This document shows, one piece after another, positions 57,755 through 64,000 of a DNA stretch of 64,000 nt. This stretch comes from Combretum micranthum (Eukaryota; Streptophyta; Magnoliopsida; Myrtales; Combretaceae), in assembly GCA_024138025.1 (NCBI GenBank), contig JAMXBD010001038.1:372001-436000 (forward strand), read 5' to 3'. The first letter of the stretch is position 1; every line of letters starts with the position of its first letter. Under the pieces are notes generated by a model that saw only the letters and a program-made list of their open reading frames with translations, was not told the DNA's origin and did not search any database. The position numbers and the translations under genes are program-made.

Positions 57755-59522
57755 AGTTAATTATCTTTATTTAAGCCATTTTCATAGTCCCACTATTTTT
57801 ATCAAATTAATAACCCTCTAGTATTAATTTGGAAACCATTAAATAAAGTTTCTTAGTGGGTCAAGATCCATATTTCACTAAACCTTGAGTCAGCTATGGC
57901 ATGACACCCAAAATTTAGTTATTTAGGTAGGAAACCCTTTCCAATTACATCAAATGTAACTCTCGTTATGGGATTGACATCACATGTCCCGGCCTACTAA
58001 TCCCATCTAATGCCATAGGCCCAAAACCGTTTTGATAGCCTATTTAAGTCTAACCATTACGACATGTGGATAGCACCATTATTCACCTTGTGTGACTAGG
58101 ATAGTCTATTGCACCCTGCTTTGGCAGAACCTACAATTAGACGATCTAAGTCTTGACATGACTGTCGTATTTGAGGGATTTTAAAAGGTGATATTTTATC
58201 TTATTATCACATGTAATGGATATTAAGTATATGGTTGTAAACATGGTATCACAAACATGTAAACATATCATCATAGATATATAATGCATATAAAACAAAT
58301 AAAATCGAGTCATAGCATGGCCCTTAATCTATATTGATCTTCATAAGCCAATATGAAGACCAATAGCACAATCTAAGAAAGATCCATCAACATGGATCTT
58401 AGTTGAAAAACTCCTTGTATCTTCATCAAGGCTCTCACTTCTCCATCATCATGGAAGGAAAGGTCTTCATTACATCTTCATGTCTTCATTACAATGATGA
58501 AAAAGATACAAAAATCCTACTACAACTAGTAAAATTAAATTACAATAAACAAAATGACACGCATCGTATTTATAAAATTACAACCCATGAAATAAATAAA
58601 TAAAACCTGCCATTCGGACAAGTTCTAGGGGCCATGCTATGCACCATATATGTAACTCAAGCACTCACAAGAACATATAACATAAAAACACTTCAAAAGC
58701 ACATTAATGTTAAGTGTCATTAGTTAGTGCTTATGTAATTAAGTTGAATACTTTGGGGGGTTCAAGGAGGCAACGCCCTAAACGGCGGTCCCGCTAACTG
58801 AATAGCGGCAGGGTCTAAGGTAGCGCCCCAGAAGCTAAACGATTTTTACAAATCTATATTTGTAAAATTCATTCAACACATTAAGAAAAACATCCTTAAA
58901 ATATACATATCTTAGTACAAACATCCTTAAATTTTTCTGAGAAATCTGTATGTCTCGTATATCGACATGATTCTGGACTATCCAGAACTTACTATATTCT
59001 CAGGGTATATTCATGGTAAGATAATAATATATATATATATATATATTAAATTATCTTTTATGAGGATGTTATTCTGTTTCATCATAAACATCTATATGTT
59101 CATGGATTATGTTATGTCACACATAACAATTAAGGTTTTTCTTCAAGAACCCTAATTTTAATTCTACTTTCCCGATTAATCAACCCTACGACAACCAAAC
59201 CTCTGGCAATCCAATTGACAACATCGTATGGACAAATAATTCTTTTAATCTTTCGGAAGCATAAGATTAACAACCAAAACGAATCACATGTTATTTGAAC
59301 AGATTTTAACCATGTACCACAATAAATCCGATCTGATTGAATTTCAAATAAAAACGATTTCAAAGCATCATATGCAATACATATAAAATTCGAATTTTTG
59401 CATATCATGATACATTCATATATCATATAAATAGAAAACGAATTTAATCGTAAACGAAAAGGCAACTATTTTCGCATCACATGCAAATCATAACCTGATT
59501 TCGATCTAATAAAAAACACAAG
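57755..59522 (-). other. 5' leader of the 52125-60132 copia element
   Basis: 1.77 kb between PBS and gag, AT-rich and non-coding, apart from a GC-rich island at 58750-58835 with a perfect hairpin (CCGCTAactgaaTAGCGG at 58791-58808). Leaders of this copia group are often long and carry such GC-rich, CGCT-type words. Confidence 0.65.
58750..58835 (-). repeat. GC-rich word cluster with perfect hairpin in the copia leader
   Basis: The minus strand contains related words GGGGCGCTACCTTAGACCC, GGGCGTTGCCTCCTTGAACC and the 6-bp-stem hairpin CCGCTA/TAGCGG at 58791-58808. It contrasts sharply with the AT-rich surroundings. Confidence 0.7.
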
Positions 59523-59536
59523 TGGCTTTGATACCA
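59523..59536 (-). other. Primer binding site of the 52125-60132 copia element
   Basis: The minus strand reads TGGTATCAAAGCCA, one base from the LTR end; it is an initiator tRNA-Met type site with one change (CAA for CAG). Confidence 0.9.
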
Positions 59537-59537
59537 C

Positions 59538-60132
59538 TGTTAGGTTTTTTATCATGGATTTTGCAGCGGAAATTTCAAAAGAATAAAAAAATAAAAACCC
59601 TAATTCCAGTATCCATGGGTTTTTTATTAGATACAAAAACGAAAAATAGAAGTTTGAATTTTAATACCTTATGCGAATTCAAACTCGTTGGTGAGGCGGA
59701 TCTGCTGATATTACAAGGTCGCGAAAGTCCTCTACGGTATCCACACGCGAATGAATATGATTCGGATCCTCCCTCTTGCGTGCTAGCGCAATCTAGAATG
59801 ATTCTAGATCAGGTTTAGAATGGGACTGCAAGAGATACGGTTTCTCTCTCTTTCTCTCTCTAGGGTTTCTGATGTTGACAACACATGTCATTAACCCTAA
59901 ATGAGACCTCTTATGTTCTATTCATACTAAGTTAATTATTAATACGAATAATAACTTTAGTCTCCTAATCTTATTAGGGATAAAATAAATTATAAAATAA
60001 TTTATGGAATAAATTATTAAATTATTTACAAACATAAAAATTCTTAATCCAATTAGGGAATAATAAATTATTGTTCTTAACAAATTATAAAATGAAAATA
60101 TCCAATATTTGCCTTGGGCAGAAACACTAACA
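59538..60132 (-). repeat. 5' LTR of the 52125-60132 copia element
   Basis: Plus-strand limits are TGTTAGGTTTTTT and CACTAACA. Differences from the 3' LTR are scattered (for example a 7-8 base cluster near 59702-59722), consistent with a mid-age insertion. Confidence 0.9.
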
Positions 60133-61936
60133 GTATCAAGGAGTGTATAACGCTCCAAAGAGTAAAATACCCTCTCATACATGTTATTTCCAAGGTATAT
60201 GACCCATACACCTTCCCAAACATGCTATTTGATAGGGTGTTCAAAATTTTTCGAATTTCCCCTATTTCAAACTCGATTTTTGCACATTTTACTTATATCC
60301 TACTTCAATTAAAATACTTCACAAGCATCACAAACTATACCATACACTCTTAACAACTCAAAACATGTATAAACTTCACTTCTCCACATCACTCAACATA
60401 AATTAACTCCTCCATCACTAACCTTCACCAACTCATGCACTACTCAAAACAACTCCTACACTTCTCATGCTCATTCAATACACTTAAACCATCTTATGCA
60501 CTTCAAAATCATTATTTCCAGTCACTTCACATTCATATAAACATGTTATTACCATCCTAACATTAATAACAACATTTACCACTTCATTTTCATCACTACA
60601 CACTCATCAATTCAACATAACCTTAACTTACACTAACTCATTCATTAGCTCTAAATAACTTTGAAGCTTATGATAACTTATTTACTACAACTTCAAGGAT
60701 CTAAATACTTTCACAATCAACTCAACATGCCAATATTACATATGACCTACCAAGAGACTATTTTTGACAGAAATCTATGGAGCAAAAGAGATAATAAATC
60801 ATCACATAAGACATATAAACTTACCTTAAACTCTCCAACTTGTGGATATATTCTTGTAGGAGTTCTTGGCAAAACTGAGCAAGAGAATTGAGAAGAAAGT
60901 GATGGAATGAAATGGAACAAAGGCACCATAGGTTGTAGTCTGTTTTGGATTGTTAACTTTGCTAAATAAAACTTGTTATTATCCTTTTTAATGTTGACTA
61001 TTGGGGCAGTTGCTAAAGGAAGAAAATGCATGGGCTTAGGGCTTTATTTGGCTTGTTTTTTGGCTTGGTTTAGGCTTAAAATCTGCTATGTTTGGTCTAA
61101 GTTGCGTTTGCATAACATGATTTTAATTTTTATCAAACTATCCACATAACGAAATACAAACACCTAATCATCCTAGCATATTAAATTCTAACATGCATAA
61201 ATTCACAAAATTTTTATATTTCAAACAAGCAGAACATATATATGCTATATACTACTACTACTAAATTATACCAACACTCCATATTTCATTAACTAATTAT
61301 TTACCAAAATTTCCATATTTCAAGCAAGGATATCATATATTAATTTACACTAACACATCATATTCTCATCAACTAAACACTCAATAAAACTTCATAATTT
61401 AATTAAATCAACTTGTATTTATTAAATTAATTATGTAAGGGAATTAGGCTCTTTCATAGCAGTTTATGGTTATACTATATTTTTCAGTTCAAAAAGTTAA
61501 GTTTCCTTTATTTTTATGATTTATTTAATATTTTACTGTTCTCGGAATTGTTTAATTGAGTCTAGGGCTTCTAATGTTACATCTTGACTTAGTTTGACTT
61601 TTGGTATTAATTTTAAATTTTTTATCCTAAAATTCATGGGAAGTTTTAAGGTTTTATAATTTTGCCATTAAATTCTTTTTGGACATATTGTCTCGGTTTA
61701 CGTGTTAAAGATTAAATAAATGAGTTGTTTAGCGTACGAATTTTGGATCAAACGATTTTCGGATTTTCCATTTTGTTTTTTAAGGTTCTCTTTTTCTTAA
61801 AGTTATGAAATTCATACTTGATCTTGTTTTGAGTTTCTAGAGTTCAATTTTAACTTAAGTTGGTTTTAGGATTTCGATTTTGCTTTTTAGCTCTAGAATT
61901 ATTTCTTAAGAATTTTGAAAAATCTAGGGGTTTATA

Positions 61937-62985
61937 ATCTAAGTACATAATAACTTGTTTGTTGGATGATAAGATAGTTATTTTTAAACTGACTATAATC
62001 AAAGTTTGGCTTTAATGATTGAACTGGTTATGCTTGTGTCGTTTAATCCGGTCTAAGGAGCGACAACCCTGCTTGGAGTAGGCATGTTAATTTAGGCACT
62101 TAGGCCACCTCTATCATGATGCAATTGTAACTTATAAGTGGCTCAATGGGTAATTGATAGGAGAAACTGTATCGGTGTAACATTTGCTTATTCTTAGGAG
62201 GAAATAATATGATTTTGTTCACGTTTATGGAGACAATCGAACTAGGTGATGTTAAAATTAAGTCAAGAAAAGTTGAGTAACGGCTATGAATCCTAGATGA
62301 GATTATTTTCTTGTAAAGTTATGTAGGAGATATAGGTATTTGAGCTGCCTACATCAACCCCCTAAGCAATTACTATTTCTCAAGGCCTCCAGATTCCCTC
62401 AGGATTGTATTTAGAGTTTGAATACTCCAACGTTGATTTGTTTTACCTAAATAAAGATAAGTAATTTTTTGCTTCTTGCATTGCATTTGCCTAGGAATGT
62501 ATGTCACTTTGTATTTGTTTGTGTTGCTGTGTACTAGGCCCTTCTACAGGTAATGATGATGAAGAGTACTATGATGACTTAGGCTATGGTATAAATTGGG
62601 AAGTATTCCTTGAGGAATGGGATGACGAGGACTCCCGGACTATTCTATGATGTTTTTCCTTGGAATAAGATTCAGACAAGGCCTTGTTTTTTAAATGTAA
62701 TAGTATAGACTAATGGCTTATTCACAAGCTTGTGTTTTATAATACAAGCCTACTTTTGTAACTTTTGAAGTACTGAGCTGATGGTACTATCATATATATT
62801 TATGTAAAACTATTTACTTTTAAATGAGTAGTTTTTGTAAAATTTATATCTTAACAACTTGATCAAGCAATGAGCATAAACTCCTTCCTTTTCAAATATC
62901 CTTATGTATAATATCTTCGTGTACTATACATGGTTGGGGACTTTGCATGTTTAGCTTTTCGAAAAGTATATATTGGGTCTTTACA
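61937..62985 (+). mobile_element. LTR family B, copy B4, right fragment
   Basis: The plus strand resumes B sequence after A3 (TACATAATAACTTG, then CATCAACCCCCTAAGC, the mini-exon, AGTCCCCAACCAT as reverse complement) and ends GGGTCTTTACA at 62985. This is the 3' half of an LTR in the opposite orientation to B1-B3. Confidence 0.8.
62550..62650 (+). other. Conserved terminal mini-exon of LTR B4
   Basis: CCCTTCTACAG (3' splice site) is followed by an open frame with DDEEYYDDLGYG, INWEVFLEEWDDEDS and TGA. It is longer at the C-terminus than in B2/B3 but the core is the same, on the opposite DNA strand. Confidence 0.65.
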
Positions 62986-63281
62986 GGATAGAGCAATACA
63001 TGTCTACTTAGTAGATTTTCATGATATGGCACCTCCTCCTAAGGTAAAGACATAGTTACTGATTGAGCTAACTTCATCACTATCAGTAACCCAATTTGCA
63101 TCACAATAGCCTTCCAAAATAGTAGGAAATTTAGTAATGTAAACACCAAGTCACAGTACCTTTAAGGTTTTGAGTAAACAATGAAGTGCATTCTAATGTT
63201 CATTATTTAGATTATGAGTGTAATGAACCAATCTACTTATAACATAGGCTATGTCAGGTCTAGTATAGTTCATAAGAAACA
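62986..63281 (-). pseudogene. Fragment of copia RNase H
   Basis: Minus-strand pieces MNYTRPDIAYVISRLVHYTH (near 63212-63271) and GYCDANWVTDSDEVSSIS, then NYVFTLGGGAIS, are the end of reverse transcriptase and the start of RNase H of a Ty1/copia element. They are broken by frameshifts and stops. The fragment is squeezed between LTR B4 and LTR A4 and belongs to none of the other copia copies here. Confidence 0.8.
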
Positions 63282-64000
63282 TGTAAACCCTCGAATTTTT
63301 TGCAATTCCTAGAAAATAGTTCTGGAATTAAAATACCAAATCAAAACCCTAAAAGCTGACCCGAGTTAAATCCAAACCTTAAACAATATCAAACACGGGA
63401 TTTCATGGCCTTAAGAAAAAGAGAATTTTCAAAATCAAAAATAGAGAATCCAATAATCTTTCGACTCAAAACCTAAACATGAGACAATTCATCTATCTGA
63501 TCCCTAAAGTAAATCCCTTAATTTCTAAGGTAAAGTTGGATTAAACCCTAACCATAGTCAAACCGGAATTCTAAAAGCCAATTAAGATCAAGACAATCTA
63601 GCAATTTTAACTTTGGTAATCCCATGCTCGAAACCTAAGAATAATAGAAATAAGCTAATGATTGATTATAGATCAGAATAATATAATATAGCTTAAAATG
63701 ATCAGATTTGTCAAAATTTGATTCGTTTTGAACCCAAACAGGATCAGTTCCCAAAAAATGTGCCCCGATGCCCGAAATAATAAAAATATTCCGATAACAT
63801 CAAAAGACTAGTAATTATATAAAGATTTTAAAAATATCAGTTTCATAATTTTTCGGCAACTAAAAATATCATATATAGCTCGTTTACGCGTATTTTTATT
63901 ATTAACGATATTTTTATAGTCTAGTCTACTATTCATAGTACTATTTTACTATTTCTACTTTTTCTTACAGCCTATTTCTTACTACATATACACCTATTTG
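63282..64000 (+). mobile_element. LTR family A, copy A4, start only (runs off the window)
   Basis: The plus strand begins TGTAAACCCTCGAATTTTTT and follows the reverse complement of A1/A2 to the window end (for example AATCCCATGCTCGAAACC, then GTCTAGTCTACTATTCATAG). It is in the opposite orientation to A1, A2, A3 and A'. Whether it is a solo LTR or part of a full element cannot be seen. Confidence 0.88.

Larger units (their letters stand above)
52125..60132 (-). mobile_element. Complete 8-kb Ty1/copia retrotransposon (Tork/TAR-like), few lesions
   Basis: LTRs of about 593 bp (52125-52716 and 59538-60132), roughly 95% alike by eye, flanked by GTATT (52120-52124) and GTATC (60133-60137). The PBS, a 1.8-kb leader, gag, protease, integrase, reverse transcriptase, RNase H, about 1 kb of 3' UTR and the polypurine tract follow in order on the minus strand. 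Coding continuity is good but broken by about eight stops or shifts. It inserted into the intron of LTR B3. It is the youngest insertion on its branch of the stack. Confidence 0.93.
50451..61460 (-). mobile_element. LTR family B, copy B3, split by a copia element
   Basis: Segments 50451-52124 and 60133 to about 61460. The left end is TGTAAACACC; the right end lacks the TTGTTACA terminus and fades into A3, so it is slightly truncated. Alignment with B2 covers the mini-exon (50839-50918), a word array (around 51930-52110 and 60133-60240), the 5' splice site TTTAAG|GTAAGT at 60834 and the AT-rich U3. The copia element sits inside the intron. Confidence 0.75.
37529..61936 (-). mobile_element. LTR family A, copy A3, split by three nested insertions
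   Basis: Four A segments in order: 37529-39602, 42433-44305, 50247-50450 and about 61460-61936. They align in succession with A1/A2. The ends are TGTCATACACTAAGG and GGGGTTTATA with target duplication ATCCA (37524-37528) / ATCTA (61937-61941). Summed length is about 4.6 kb, as for the intact solo LTRs. The inserts are B2, C2 (containing A') and B3 (containing a copia element). It carries the TATA box at 43788-43796 and the mini-exon at 38682-38728. Confidence 0.85.

Overview
The window is plant nuclear DNA, almost certainly from a eudicot with a large, repeat-rich genome. It is strongly AT-rich and holds only one host gene that I can name: the 5' end of a leucine-rich-repeat receptor-like protein (RLP, Ve1/EIX-like), on the minus strand at 1-732 and running off the left edge. 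Nearly everything else is LTR retrotransposon, mostly LTRs without internal regions, inserted into one another. The species cannot be named from what is visible.

Layout. 1-732: RLP gene. 760-4075: truncated LTR of family A (A1), reading in the same direction as the RLP. 4076-15117: decayed SIRE-like Ty1/copia element (plus strand), broken in its RNase H region by a 379-bp MITE (8008-8386) and by a complete 4.34-kb family-A solo LTR (A2, 8591-12931, TSD CCTTG/CCTTA). 15180-19570: 5' part of a Ty3/gypsy chromovirus-like element (minus strand) with gag, protease remnant, iMet PBS and LTR family B (B1). 19600-27249: old, mostly unassignable intergenic DNA with a tRNA-like segment, a hAT-type MITE and simple repeats. 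27255-32160: complete but pseudogenised short-LTR Ty1/copia element (minus strand, TSD ACCTT). 32161-35982: older repeats with a tandem array and a polypurine tract. 35983-63281: a nested stack. LTR B4 (plus strand) is split by LTR A3 (37529-61936, TSD ATCCA/ATCTA). A3 is split by LTR B2, by repeat C2 (itself holding solo LTR A', 44548-48906, TSD CTAAC) and by LTR B3, which holds an 8-kb Ty1/copia element (52125-60132). 63282-64000: start of a further A LTR (A4) on the plus strand.

Most interesting signal. The two LTR families A and B, although different in sequence, share one layout. A promoter/leader exon is followed by a good 5' splice site, a 1.6-2 kb AT-rich intron, a 3' splice site, and a mini-exon of about 45-100 bp that ends in a stop codon shortly before the LTR end and PBS. 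In family B the mini-exon differs between four copies mainly at silent or conservative positions (an acidic peptide with cores such as DEFY and GYGTDFEDFL), as expected of a coding sequence that was under selection in the source elements. The B intron also carries copy-specific arrays of short repeated, often self-complementary words. Other signals are a nine-unit array of small covarying hairpins in the 3' UTR of the SIRE-like element, and LTR A1 lying 28 bp upstream of the RLP start codon in the orientation that could transcribe and splice into it.

All retrotransposon reading frames seen here are broken. No autonomous element, tRNA gene, rRNA gene or CRISPR was found.
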